Source: Syntrophomonas sp. UBA5432 (lineage in GTDB: Bacteria > Bacillota > Syntrophomonadia > Syntrophomonadales > Syntrophomonadaceae). From it: 27,457 nt of DNA. The notes under the pieces are model-generated. The model saw nothing but the letters and a program-made list of their open reading frames with translations. It did no database searches and was not told where the DNA came from. Position 1 is the first letter of the stretch. Each line of letters opens with the position of its first letter. The position numbers were made by a program, and so were the translations under genes. Of the stretch, positions 13,701 to 22,188 are shown piece after piece. Where the stretch lies: the NCBI GenBank assembly GCA_002424365.1, contig DIRQ01000104.1:18440-45896 (forward strand). Direction: 5' to 3'.

Positions 13701-16412
13701 ATGATAGATACTCTCTGGTATCAAGACAGTATAGAAAACATCCTCGAACTGCTTAAGACTGACATTAACAGGGGATTAAATATTAAAGAAGTTGAAAAAA
13801 GGGCTGCTGAAAAGTCCAACGTTTTGGAAGAAGGTCAAAAAATTAATCCCTTCTCTATCTTTTTTAAACAGTTTACTGATACCATGGTTATTGTTCTGCT
13901 TTGTGCTACAGTAATTTCCGGGATAATAGGAGCTATGGCTGATGCCGTAACGATAATGGCGATAGTAATATTAAATGCAATATTAGGGTTCGTACAAGAG
14001 TACCGCGCCGAACGATCCCTGGAAGAGATTAAAAAAATGGCAGCTCCTTATGCCCGGGTATTACGAACCGGGAAAAAAACTAGCATTCCGGCTAAGGAAC
14101 TGTTACCCGGGGATATTGTGTTTATTGAAGCCGGTGACCGGGTTCCGGCTGACCTCAGACTCCTGGAATGCAGCACTCTGGAAATTGATGAAGCCTCACT
14201 TACCGGTGAGTCCGTACCTATAGCTAAAGACCCCTGGGCTCAGTTTACTTCGGAAATACCCCTGGCTGATGTGAGCAACATGGCATTTATGGGAACCGGA
14301 GTAACCCGTGGGCGAGGTAAAGCAGTAGTGGTGGCAACTGGAATGGATACGGTAATGGGACAAATTGCCCAGATGATGAAAAGCGAAAAACAGGATATGA
14401 CTCCCCTGCAGATTAAGCTGGACCAACTGGGTAAATATCTGATTATAATCTGCATCCTGGTCTGCAGCCTGGTTACCCTGATGGGTATCAACCGGGGTGA
14501 GAAAATGATAACTATGTTCCTTGCCGGTATCAGCCTGGCAGTAGCTGCAATTCCTGAAGGTTTACCTGCTATTGTAACTATTGTCCTGGCTCTGGGGGTT
14601 CAGAGAATGGCCAAAAGAAATGCCATCATCAGGCGTTTACCGGCTGTAGAAACCCTGGGTTGTACTACGGTCATATGCTCTGATAAAACTGGGACTTTAA
14701 CCCAGAATAAAATGACCGTAAGAATAATGGCAACTCTGGATAAAACACTTATTATAGAGGGTGAGGGTTATAATCCCAAAGGCAGATTTTTGTTGGGCGA
14801 TAAAGCTGTAAAACCGGGGGATGATACCGCCAGTAGCCTGGTACTGCAGATTGCTGCCAACTGCAATAACTCCAGCCTGGAAAAAAACCAGTCTTATGAA
14901 ATAATTGGTGACCCTACCGAAGGGGCTCTGCTGGTTATGGCTGCTAAAGCCGGGATAAAACCTATCTATAAGCGTTTAAAGGAAATTCCCTTTGATTCCG
15001 ACCGTAAGCTAATGAGTGTGATAATAGAAAAAAACGGAGAACATATCCTTTTGGTCAAAGGCGCTCTGGAAATAATTACAGGGCTTTGTTCGCAGGTAAT
15101 GGAAAAGGGTAGAGTTTCCGTATTACAGCCCCGTCACCAAAATTATCTTAATAATATACAGGAAGAATGGGCAGCCGGGGCTTTACGGGTACTGGGTTTT
15201 GCTTATAAAAAATTAAACCCCCGGGAGTGGCAGCAGCTTAACCAGGAGGAGTTAGAAAAGAGTCTAACCTTTGTAGGACTATGCGGTATGATTGACCCCC
15301 CCCGGGCGGGAGTTAAGGATTCGGTCGATGAGTGTATCAGAGCCGGGATAATACCCCTGATGATTACTGGTGACCATCCGATTACCGCCCGGGCTATTGC
15401 TGCTGAAATCGGTATTTCTGATGGAGGCGGAGTAATTACCGGTCCTCAGATAGATAAAATGCAGGATGAAGAACTTTATCAAGGAGCAGTTAAGAAACGG
15501 GTTTTTGCCAGGGTATCGCCGCAGCATAAAAACCGCATTGTTAAAGTGCTCAAAAAACGTGGGCATGTAGTCGCCATGACTGGTGATGGGGTAAATGATG
15601 CCCCAGCTTTAAAAGCCTCGGATATAGGTGTAGCCATGGGTATTACTGGAACCGAAGTTAGTCGAGAGGCCTCATCCATGATCCTGGCTGATGATAATTT
15701 CTCTACAATAGTAAATGCTGTATACGAAGGCCGGGCTATCTATGATAATATAAGAAAATTTATCAGATATCTTTTGGGCTGTAATATTGGCGAAGTTCTG
15801 GTAATGTTCATTGCTACCTTGCTGGGTATGCCGCTTCCGTTTTTGCCAATTCAAATTCTGTGGATTAATTTGGTTACTGATGGTCTGCCTGCTATGGCAT
15901 TAGGATTAGAACCACCAGAACCAGGAATAATGCGGCGCCAACCGCGACCGCGTACTGAAGATATATTTGCCCGGGGACTGGGAGCTATGCTATTTAAGCG
16001 GGGGATATATATTGCCGTAGTAACCCTGCTCGCTTTTACCGCAGGTTTGGCCGTAAGCCGGTATTATGGGGTGGAGAATCTGGCTGCTGCCCGCACCATG
16101 GCTTTAACTACCCTGGTGTTTGTTCAGCTGTTTTATGTATTTGAGTGCCGATCAGAAAGATTTTCTCCATTTGAATTAGGGTTTTTCAGTAACTCTTTTT
16201 TGGTTTTTGCAGTTATTTGTTCGATATTTATGCAGTTATTAATAGTCTACTTGCCATTTTTCCAGCATGTATTTAAAACTGTTCCCCTTGATAGCTGGCA
16301 ATGGGCATTAATACTTCTTATCAGCGGGTTTAGACTACTGTGGAAATTTATTGTGTATACCTGGCAGAGATTTTTCCTTTCAGGTTTTGAATATGGTAAA
16401 ATTAAAGCTTAG
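13701..16412 (+). CDS. Ca2+-transporting P-type ATPase (P2A, SERCA-like)
   Basis: A 903-residue P-type ATPase of the inner membrane. In order: cation-ATPase N domain (1-60), M1-M2 (about 60-105, ending GFVQEYRAER), actuator domain with LTGES (near residue 168), M3-M4 with the calcium-site motif AAIPEGLPAI (PEGLP from residue 285), the phosphorylation site SDKTGTLT (Asp328), the hinge TGDGVNDAPALK, M5 (GCNIGEVLVMF), M6 with NLVTDGLPAMALG, and M7-M10. The M4, M5 and M6 motifs match SERCA/PMR1 calcium-site residues. It exports Ca2+ (possibly also Mn2+) at the cost of ATP. The start is ATG 13701 with GTGGAGG (13687-13693); an in-frame ATG at 13671 adds ten residues without a clear site. It lies alone between a terminator and a repeat element. 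Confidence 0.93.
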   Translation: MIDTLWYQDSIENILELLKTDINRGLNIKEVEKRAAEKSNVLEEGQKINPFSIFFKQFTDTMVIVLLCATVISGIIGAMADAVTIMAIVILNAILGFVQEYRAERSLEEIKKMAAPYARVLRTGKKTSIPAKELLPGDIVFIEAGDRVPADLRLLECSTLEIDEASLTGESVPIAKDPWAQFTSEIPLADVSNMAFMGTGVTRGRGKAVVVATGMDTVMGQIAQMMKSEKQDMTPLQIKLDQLGKYLIIICILVCSLVTLMGINRGEKMITMFLAGISLAVAAIPEGLPAIVTIVLALGVQRMAKRNAIIRRLPAVETLGCTTVICSDKTGTLTQNKMTVRIMATLDKTLIIEGEGYNPKGRFLLGDKAVKPGDDTASSLVLQIAANCNNSSLEKNQSYEIIGDPTEGALLVMAAKAGIKPIYKRLKEIPFDSDRKLMSVIIEKNGEHILLVKGALEIITGLCSQVMEKGRVSVLQPRHQNYLNNIQEEWAAGALRVLGFAYKKLNPREWQQLNQEELEKSLTFVGLCGMIDPPRAGVKDSVDECIRAGIIPLMITGDHPITARAIAAEIGISDGGGVITGPQIDKMQDEELYQGAVKKRVFARVSPQHKNRIVKVLKKRGHVVAMTGDGVNDAPALKASDIGVAMGITGTEVSREASSMILADDNFSTIVNAVYEGRAIYDNIRKFIRYLLGCNIGEVLVMFIATLLGMPLPFLPIQILWINLVTDGLPAMALGLEPPEPGIMRRQPRPRTEDIFARGLGAMLFKRGIYIAVVTLLAFTAGLAVSRYYGVENLAAARTMALTTLVFVQLFYVFECRSERFSPFELGFFSNSFLVFAVICSIFMQLLIVYLPFFQHVFKTVPLDSWQWALILLISGFRLLWKFIVYTWQRFFLSGFEYGKIKA

Positions 16413-16466
16413 CAGGACAATAAAATAGGCACTGAATACACTGATATTTTTAATTATTGTTCTGCT
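16411..16466. repeat. Inverted repeat enclosing the left end of the MITE-like element
   Basis: AGCAGGACAAT (16411-16421) and ATTGTTCTGCT (16456-16466) pair over 11 positions with one G-T. The left terminal repeat of the element (16430-16452) lies in the loop. No T-run follows, so it is not a standard terminator. Confidence 0.5.
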
Positions 16467-16707
16467 ATATAAAGTAATAGATATTGTCTTACAGTAGATT
16501 ACCGCAGAATCATTATGAAATATGCTGTTTCACAATAGATTGAAATAAAGATAAATGCAGAACATTTCCACCATAATTCAAAACAATATTAAGACTTCAA
16601 TTGAAACACTATCTCTTTTGACCTCATATTTACTATTATGCATTCAAATATGGGTTTTGCAGTTGAGTCATTCAGTGTTTTTCATAAAAATATCAGTGTA
16701 TTCAGTG
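16430..16707. mobile_element. MITE-like element, copy 1
   Basis: This 278-bp non-coding stretch is bounded by a perfect 23-bp inverted repeat: the left end (16430-16452) starts CACTGAATACACTGATA, and the right end (16685-16707) is its exact complement. The right 48 bp (16670-16717) recur at 23516-23563 with 43 of 48 identical bases. There is no transposase; the interior is AT-rich and non-coding. It fills most of the 319-nt gap between the Ca2+-ATPase and dapF. An open frame running from 16555 into dapF crosses it but has no start signal. Target-site duplications are not clear. Confidence 0.6.
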
Positions 16708-16731
16708 TCTAATATTACCAGGGGGTTAGTT

Positions 16732-17568
16732 ATGGATTTTACCAAAATGCACGGTTTGGGCAATGATTTCATTATAATGGATGCTCCCTCATGGGAAGAT
16801 GCCGGCCATTATCAGGCTTATGCCAGCTTTCTCTGTCATCGTAATTTTGGAGTTGGTGCCGATGGACTAATTATTACCGGACCAGATACGGAAATGGATA
16901 TATTTATGCGCATTTTTAATCCTGATGGTTCTGAACCGGAAATGTGCGGTAACGGGATTCGTTGTGTAGCCCGCTATGCCTATGACCATGGCTTGGTAAA
17001 AACCAACCGCATCAGGGTAAGAACCCTGGCCGGACCCAGATATCCCGAACTTATTATTAACAACCAGCAGGTGGAAGCCATAAAAGTTGATATGGGTGAA
17101 CCGGAATTAAATAGAGAAAACATTCCCGTAAAAGGAGAAGGCAGCAACATAGGCTTAAGGCTGCAGGTAAACAGTCAGGAGTTTGTAGCTACAGCAGTAT
17201 CCATGGGCAATCCTCACTGTATTATTTTTGTCGATGAGGTGGACAAGACCCCGGTTAGCACCTGGGGGCCATTGTTGGAAGTTCACGAAATGTTTCCTGC
17301 CCGAACCAATGTAGAATTTGTTCAGGTACTAAATAATGAAGAAATAATTATGTCGGTATGGGAAAGAGGGACAGGCTTAACCTTAGCCTGTGGTACCGGT
17401 GCCTGTTCCAGCTTGGTAGCATCTGTCCTTAACAATAAAACTGGTCGTAAAGCTACGGTACACTTACCCGGCGGGGATTTGCTCATAGAGTGGTCGGAAA
17501 CTGATAACCATGTTTACATGATCGGCCCGGCAGTAGAGGTGTTTTCTGGGAAAATACAAACAACATAG
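16732..17568 (+). CDS. dapF: Diaminopimelate epimerase
   Basis: A 278-residue DapF, which interconverts LL- and meso-diaminopimelate for lysine and peptidoglycan synthesis without a cofactor. Both catalytic cysteines are present: Cys72 in PEMCGNGIRC and Cys220 in TLACGTGACSS. The N-terminus MDFTKMHGLGNDFI is typical. ATG 16732 has GGGGG (16721-16725) upstream; the longer open frame from 16555 is part of the repeat element. The ribosome site lies about 14 nt from the right end of the element, so the insertion has replaced the native upstream region, and any dapF promoter must lie in the element or further upstream. Confidence 0.97.
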   Translation: MDFTKMHGLGNDFIIMDAPSWEDAGHYQAYASFLCHRNFGVGADGLIITGPDTEMDIFMRIFNPDGSEPEMCGNGIRCVARYAYDHGLVKTNRIRVRTLAGPRYPELIINNQQVEAIKVDMGEPELNRENIPVKGEGSNIGLRLQVNSQEFVATAVSMGNPHCIIFVDEVDKTPVSTWGPLLEVHEMFPARTNVEFVQVLNNEEIIMSVWERGTGLTLACGTGACSSLVASVLNNKTGRKATVHLPGGDLLIEWSETDNHVYMIGPAVEVFSGKIQTT

Positions 17569-17609
17569 TTGTCTTGTAATTAATGCTTAACCAGCAAATT
17601 TAGGGGCTT

Positions 17610-17682
17610 TTGTTTAGAGTGAGGGGTAATGAGGATTAAAGCGCGAAGCGTCCCTAACCCCTTACTCCTAACCCCTAACTCG
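17610..17682. repeat. GAGTGAGG-type dispersed repeat, copy D
   Basis: In the 218-nt dapF-dapL spacer, TTGTTTAGAGTGAGG (17610-17624, identical to 290-304) leads into GGGTAATGAGG. After a centre containing GCGCGAAGCG an opposing arm follows (CCCTAACCCCTTACTCC, then CTAACCCCTAACTC; 17652-17681). The arms are imperfect inverted copies (GAGTgAGGGGT against GAGTtAGGGGT). A further small stem, AAGGGG/CCCCTT, lies near 17739-17763. Confidence 0.6.
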
Positions 17683-17786
17683 AGAATAGTACGACTAAAC
17701 GGTTATCTCATCTGAATCTATGTAAAACAAAAACGCAAGGGGAGCAGGTAAACCCCCTTACTATTATATCTGCAGGAGGTTTTAGG

Positions 17787-18959
17787 ATGAAAGAGAACAA
17801 GGCTATGCAAAATTTACCACCGTATTTATTCGCTCGTATTGAACAAAAGATTGCCGAAGCCAGAGAAAAGGGAATTGATATAATAAACTTGGGTATAGGC
17901 GATCCTGACCAACCTACTCCCCGGCATATTATTGACTGCATGGCAAAAAGTATTTACGATACGCCCAACCACCAATATCCCACTTCGGTTGGATTACTTG
18001 AATTCCGCCAGGCAGTTGCAAACTGGTACCAAAAACGTTTTGGAGTTATTCTGGATCCCAAAACCGAGGTAGTATCTCTGCTGGGCTCCAAAGAAGGAAT
18101 AGCTCATATTTCCTCTGCTTATCTGGACCAGGGCGATGTCAACCTGGTGCCTGACCCGGGCTATCCGGTATATGGAATAGGTACCCTGTTGGCCGGTGGA
18201 GAGCAGTACATAATGCCGCTTGAGGAGGAAAACGGGTTCCTACCGGTATTGGAAGATATTCCATCCAATATTGCTCAAAAGGCGAAAATTATGTTTTTAA
18301 ATTATCCTAATAATCCCACTGGCGCACTAGCCGGTTTAGACTTTTTTCAAAAAGTAGTTGAGTTTGCCAAAACTCATGATATTCTGGTTTGTCATGATGC
18401 CCCCTATACCGAAGTGGCTTTTGATGGCATTAAACCGGTAAGTTTTCTCCAGGCAGTAGGAGCTAAAGATGTAAGTATTGAATTCCATTCCTTATCCAAA
18501 ACTTATAATATGACCGGATGGCGCTTAGGCTGGGCGGTAGGTAATAAAAATGCTATAGAAGTCCTGGGCAGATTCAAATCTAATATTGATTCCGGGGTTT
18601 TTCAGGCTATTCAATATGCAGGTATCGAAGCTCTTAGCGGACCCCAGGATAGCATAGAAAAAATGCAGAGGTTATATGAAGAAAGAAGAGACGCCTGTGC
18701 TCGCGGTCTTGGCCGTCTAGGTTGGCAGGTTAAACCACCCCAGGCCAGTTTCTATTTCTGGGCTCCGGTACCTCGTGGCTTTACCTCGGCATCATTTGCC
18801 GAACTGGTTCTGGAAAAAGCCGGCGTTATAATAACTCCCGGTAATGGTTATGGTCAGTATGGTGAAGGGTATTTTAGAATTGCTTTAACAGTTGATAAAT
18901 CTAGAATTGATGAAGCGTTTGATAGGTTGGAAAAAGCGCTGGGAAAGGTAGAGTTTTAG
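17787..18959 (+). CDS. dapL: LL-diaminopimelate aminotransferase
   Basis: A 390-residue fold-type I PLP aminotransferase. The PLP lysine is K238 in SLSKTYNMTGWRLGW. The substrate-region signatures NLPPYLFARIEQKI (N-terminus), INLGIGDPDQPTP, VPDPGYPVY and LNYPNNPTGA match DapL rather than general aspartate aminotransferases. It makes LL-diaminopimelate directly from tetrahydrodipicolinate and glutamate, bypassing the succinylase/acetylase routes. DapF next to it then yields meso-DAP, so the pair forms the end of the pathway. The ribosome site is GCAGGAGG (17773-17780). Confidence 0.95.
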   Translation: MKENKAMQNLPPYLFARIEQKIAEAREKGIDIINLGIGDPDQPTPRHIIDCMAKSIYDTPNHQYPTSVGLLEFRQAVANWYQKRFGVILDPKTEVVSLLGSKEGIAHISSAYLDQGDVNLVPDPGYPVYGIGTLLAGGEQYIMPLEEENGFLPVLEDIPSNIAQKAKIMFLNYPNNPTGALAGLDFFQKVVEFAKTHDILVCHDAPYTEVAFDGIKPVSFLQAVGAKDVSIEFHSLSKTYNMTGWRLGWAVGNKNAIEVLGRFKSNIDSGVFQAIQYAGIEALSGPQDSIEKMQRLYEERRDACARGLGRLGWQVKPPQASFYFWAPVPRGFTSASFAELVLEKAGVIITPGNGYGQYGEGYFRIALTVDKSRIDEAFDRLEKALGKVEF

Positions 18960-18962
18960 TTA

Positions 18963-19841
18963 ATGGTAAAAAGCATGACCGGCTTTGGCCGGGGTCAAAC
19001 TAATGATTGCGGTTACAATGTTAATTGTGAAATTAAAGGAGTAAATCATCGCTATTTTGACCCTTTTATACGTATATCCAGGCGCTATAGTCTACTGGAA
19101 GACCGTATTAAGGAGGAATTGAGAAAGTATATCAGCCGAGGCCGGCTGGAAATCAACATTAATATTGAGAAAACCGGAGAATCGAAGAGAAATATCAAGG
19201 TTGACAAAGATTTAGCTATAGCTTATTATAACTACTTGAAAGAATTAGCAGAAAAATTAAATATTTCGCAGGAAATCCACATAATTGATGTTTTCCGTTT
19301 ACCCGAAGTATTCAGTTTACAGGATGAGGAAGAAGACCTAGAGATAGTTTGGACGGTTTTGAAGCAATCCCTGGATTTGGCTATGGAATCTCTAGTAGAT
19401 ATGCGGGTGAAGGAAGGATTTAACCTGGCTGAAGATATTCAATCCAGGAACAGGGTTATATTGAAGATGGTAGAGCAGTTGGAAACCCGTTCACCCCAGG
19501 TTAGTTTAGAACATGGTGAGCGCTTACGTACTCGTATCTCGGAGTTTATGGAACAGGATTTTGTCGATCAACAAAGACTTTTACAAGAAATTGCCATTTT
19601 CGCTGAAAAATCTAACATAACCGAAGAAATTGTTAGACTTAAGAGCCATAGTATGCATTTGGAAGAACTAATGCAATCAGAAGACGCAGTAGGGAGAAAA
19701 TCCGATTTCCTGGTACAGGAGATGTTTCGTGAAATCAATACTATTGCTTCCAAAGCCAATGATTTAGAGATGAATCGCATAGTTGTTGAAGTTAAAGCGG
19801 AACTGGAGAAAATCAGAGAACAATTACAAAATATTGAGTAG
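18963..19841 (+). CDS. YicC family endoribonuclease
   Basis: A 292-residue YicC protein. The N-terminus MVKSMTGFGRG is the family signature, followed by CEIKGVNHRYFD and, at the C-terminus, the DUF1732 region (GRKSDFLVQEMFREINTIAS, then KANDLEM). E. coli YicC is an endoribonuclease, and Firmicute members are linked to RNA decay and stationary-phase or sporulation phenotypes. It starts 3 nt after dapL and is first in the conserved yicC-remA-gmk-rpoZ-coaBC order. The 3-nt gap after dapL suggests continued transcription. Confidence 0.93.
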   Translation: MVKSMTGFGRGQTNDCGYNVNCEIKGVNHRYFDPFIRISRRYSLLEDRIKEELRKYISRGRLEININIEKTGESKRNIKVDKDLAIAYYNYLKELAEKLNISQEIHIIDVFRLPEVFSLQDEEEDLEIVWTVLKQSLDLAMESLVDMRVKEGFNLAEDIQSRNRVILKMVEQLETRSPQVSLEHGERLRTRISEFMEQDFVDQQRLLQEIAIFAEKSNITEEIVRLKSHSMHLEELMQSEDAVGRKSDFLVQEMFREINTIASKANDLEMNRIVVEVKAELEKIREQLQNIE

Positions 19842-19842
19842 T

Positions 19843-19876
19843 AGGAGGTGAAACCGGTTTAATCCGGGGTTTTATG
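19843..19876 (+). promoter_or_regulatory. remA ribosome site split from its ATG by a hairpin
   Basis: AGGAGG (19843-19848) is 25 nt from the ATG at 19874. The segment between can fold: AAACC...GG (19851-19857) with CC...GGTTT (19864-19872), loop TTTAAT, two bases bulged. Folding would bring the site close to the start codon. A weak GGGG at 19866-19869 is the only nearer alternative. Confidence 0.4.
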
Positions 19877-20134
19877 GAAATAAAATTAGTAAATATTGGT
19901 TTTGGTAACATTGTTGCAGCTAATAGGATCATAGCCATTGTCAGTCCAGAATCAGCACCCATAAAAAGAATAATTCAGGAAGCAAGAGAAAAAGGGGTAC
20001 TGATAGACGCCACTTATGGTCGCAGAACCCGGGCGGTTATCATATCTGATAGTGCCCATGTTATACTGTCTGCAGTTCAGCCAGAAACTGTGGCTAATCG
20101 TTTAACATCTAAAGATAACAATGAAGATGTCTAA
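19874..20134 (+). CDS. remA: Extracellular matrix regulatory protein RemA (DUF370)
   Basis: An 86-residue RemA/YlzA homologue, conserved almost end to end: EIKLVNIGFGNIVAANRIIA, then IVSPESAPIKRIIQEAREKG and DATYGRRTRAVIISDSAHVI. In B. subtilis RemA is a DNA-binding activator of biofilm matrix and osmoprotection operons; in organisms without those genes its role is unclear. Its place between yicC and gmk is the standard Firmicute order. The start codon is fixed by homology, but the ribosome site is unusually distant. Confidence 0.95.
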   Translation: MEIKLVNIGFGNIVAANRIIAIVSPESAPIKRIIQEAREKGVLIDATYGRRTRAVIISDSAHVILSAVQPETVANRLTSKDNNEDV

Positions 20135-20154
20135 TTACGAAAGCTGGTAATAAG

Positions 20155-20793
20155 GTGACCAAAAAAGGTATTCTTTTTATAATATCAGGTCCTTCAGGAG
20201 TAGGGAAAGGGACCATAAAAGATGCGGTATTAGCAAAAATCACTGATATAAAACTGTCAATTTCGGCCACCACCCGCAGTCCACGCAATGGTGAAACTAG
20301 TGGCAAAGATTATTTTTTTGTAAATAAGGACGTGTTCCAACAGTTGATTAATAACGATGAACTGCTGGAATGGGCTAATGTTTACGACAATATGTATGGT
20401 ACTCCCCGGCAGTTTGTAGAGGAGAACTTAACCCGGGGGCAAGATGTAATGCTAGAAATAGATATCCAAGGTGCTTTACAAATAAAATCAAAAAAACCTG
20501 ATGGGGTATTTATTTTTATTTCTCCGCCCAGTATTGAAGAATTATCTTCACGTTTGGCAACTCGTGCAACTGATACGCCGGAAAGCATCAAATTGCGTTT
20601 AGCAGCCTGCAAATGGGAAATGGAGCAAGTAAAGCGTTATGATTATGTGGTTTTAAACCATGAGTTACAAACCGCAGTAGATAAAGTTTGTGCAATCATT
20701 ACCGCAGAGCGTTGTAAAGTTAAAAATTTTAATTTGGAGCGTGATATGATTGATTCCTCCTTCAACTCGGGATTTAATGGAAGTAGCAAATAG
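20155..20793 (+). CDS. gmk: Guanylate kinase
   Basis: A 212-residue guanylate kinase, which phosphorylates GMP to GDP. P-loop GPSGVGKG at residues 12-19; GMP-binding elements SATTRSPRNGETSGKDYFFV and LEWANVYDNMYGTP; LEIDIQGA; the lid-region arginines in SSRLATRATDTPESIKLRL. The start is GTG 20155, set by homology, with only a weak ribosome site, so translation may depend on coupling to remA 20 nt upstream. The 3' end overlaps rpoZ by 44 nt. Confidence 0.96.
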   Translation: MTKKGILFIISGPSGVGKGTIKDAVLAKITDIKLSISATTRSPRNGETSGKDYFFVNKDVFQQLINNDELLEWANVYDNMYGTPRQFVEENLTRGQDVMLEIDIQGALQIKSKKPDGVFIFISPPSIEELSSRLATRATDTPESIKLRLAACKWEMEQVKRYDYVVLNHELQTAVDKVCAIITAERCKVKNFNLERDMIDSSFNSGFNGSSK

Positions 20794-20965
20794 TAAGTAT
20801 GCTGTGGTGGTGGCTGTAGCCCGCCGAGCCAGAATGTTATCTGAAGATACTAAGAACGATGAGAATTATCGACTTTCAACAGTAGTTACCACTGCACTGG
20901 AAGAAATAATGAACGGCAAAATTAAAATTCAAGAGGATGGAGACAGTATGTTAAAGGAGGATTAA
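20750..20965 (+). CDS. rpoZ: RNA polymerase omega subunit
   Basis: A 71-residue omega subunit: IPPSTRDLMEVANSKYAVVV followed by the conserved VARRARML and the C-terminal YRLSTVVTTALEEIMNGKI. Omega helps beta' folding and RNA polymerase assembly. The start is TTG 20750 with GGAG at 20736-20739; the codon before it in frame is a stop (TGA 20747). The gene overlaps gmk by 44 nt in another frame, so both must be translated from the same mRNA stretch. Confidence 0.93.
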   Translation: MIPPSTRDLMEVANSKYAVVVAVARRARMLSEDTKNDENYRLSTVVTTALEEIMNGKIKIQEDGDSMLKED

Positions 20966-20968
20966 AAT

Positions 20969-22165
20969 ATGCCAAAAACCGTTGGCATTGGCGTAACCGG
21001 AGGTATAGCAGCATATAAGATTGCAGAACTAGTTAGTAAACTTAAGAAAGATGATATAGATGTCATAGTAATTATGACAGAAGCAGCAACAGAATTTATC
21101 ACGCCACTGACTTTTAAAACCCTTTCTGGACGCGAGGTGCTGGTGGACTTATGGGATGATTCGAGGGAATGGAAAGTACAGCATATTGGGGCTGCTGAAC
21201 AGCTTGATTTACTAGTTATAGCACCAGCTACGGCCAACTTTATCGCCAAAATAGCCCATGGCCTGGCTGATAATCTTCTCTCAACCATTGTTCTGGCCAA
21301 TACTTCTCCTTTGCTGGTGGTTCCTGCTATGAATCATAATATGTATAAGAACCAGGTAGTTCAAGATAACATTAAAAAAATTAGAGACTATGGTTATATG
21401 GTTATGGAGCCGGATAGCGGAGTTCTGGCCTGTGGTGTAACGGGACAGGGAAGGTTACCGGAAATAGACCAAATATACGCAGAGATTAAGAAATTATTAT
21501 ACCCCAAGCAAGATTTATTAGGTAAACGATTAATGGTAAACGCAGGCACTACTTGCGAAGATATTGATCCGGTAAGATTTATTGCCAACCGCAGTACTGG
21601 GAAAATGGGGTTCTCCATTGCCCGGGATGCACTGGCCCGCGGTGCTGATGTAATATTGGTTTGTGGTAATTCTGCTCTGGAACCGCCACCGGGAGTAAAG
21701 TTTATACCAGTTCGGGGTGCCGAGGAAATGTGTGAAGTTATGCAGAAATACCAGCCCGCGTGCGACATTATTATCGGTGCTGCAGCGGTAGGTGATTTCC
21801 GAATTAAGACCAAGTCTGAACAGAAAATGAAGAAGACTGAAAATGCTTCTGAGGAACTGGTGTTAACTATGGTAGGAACACCGGATATTTTAAAAACCCT
21901 GGGTAAAAATAAAAAGCCACATCAAGTTATGATCGGCTTTGCGGCTGAAACTGAAAATATCGTAGAAAATGCTGAAAAGAAATTGGAAACTAAAAACTTG
22001 GACTTTATTGTGGCCAATGATGTGACCATGGAGGGGGCAGGTTTTGCAGGTGATACTAATATAGTTACATTTATAAGCCGTAATGGTGAAATAGAATCTC
22101 TGCCCAAGATGAGCAAGCAAGAGGTGGCAACTGCTATACTTGATAAAGTAGTTAAGCTGTTGTAA
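20969..22165 (+). CDS. coaBC: Bifunctional phosphopantothenoylcysteine decarboxylase / phosphopantothenate-cysteine ligase
   Basis: A 398-residue fusion for two steps of coenzyme A synthesis. The N-terminal CoaC flavoprotein domain (about 1-185) has VTGGIAAYK, the catalytic histidine in VQHIGAAEQ (H72), PAMNHNMY and the substrate flap LACGVTGQGRL. The C-terminal CoaB domain (about 185-398) has NAGTTCEDIDPVRFIANRST, GAAAVGDFR and IGFAAET for nucleotide binding. The first CoaB motif is usually TAGGT.E.IDPVR, here NAGTTCEDIDPVR. It begins 3 nt after rpoZ behind AAAGGAGG. Confidence 0.96.
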   Translation: MPKTVGIGVTGGIAAYKIAELVSKLKKDDIDVIVIMTEAATEFITPLTFKTLSGREVLVDLWDDSREWKVQHIGAAEQLDLLVIAPATANFIAKIAHGLADNLLSTIVLANTSPLLVVPAMNHNMYKNQVVQDNIKKIRDYGYMVMEPDSGVLACGVTGQGRLPEIDQIYAEIKKLLYPKQDLLGKRLMVNAGTTCEDIDPVRFIANRSTGKMGFSIARDALARGADVILVCGNSALEPPPGVKFIPVRGAEEMCEVMQKYQPACDIIIGAAAVGDFRIKTKSEQKMKKTENASEELVLTMVGTPDILKTLGKNKKPHQVMIGFAAETENIVENAEKKLETKNLDFIVANDVTMEGAGFAGDTNIVTFISRNGEIESLPKMSKQEVATAILDKVVKLL

Positions 22166-22188
22166 TACAATTATAGGGGGTTGAGAAA

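Noticed and set aside
16555..16731. In-frame N-terminal extension of dapF
   Set aside because: The extra 59 residues are translated from the MITE-like element, are unlike any DapF N-terminus, and the true ATG at 16732 has its own ribosome site.
22166..22188. SAM riboswitch upstream of metK
   Set aside because: Only 23 nt separate coaBC and metK, too short for any SAM riboswitch, and no such motif is seen upstream in the operon.
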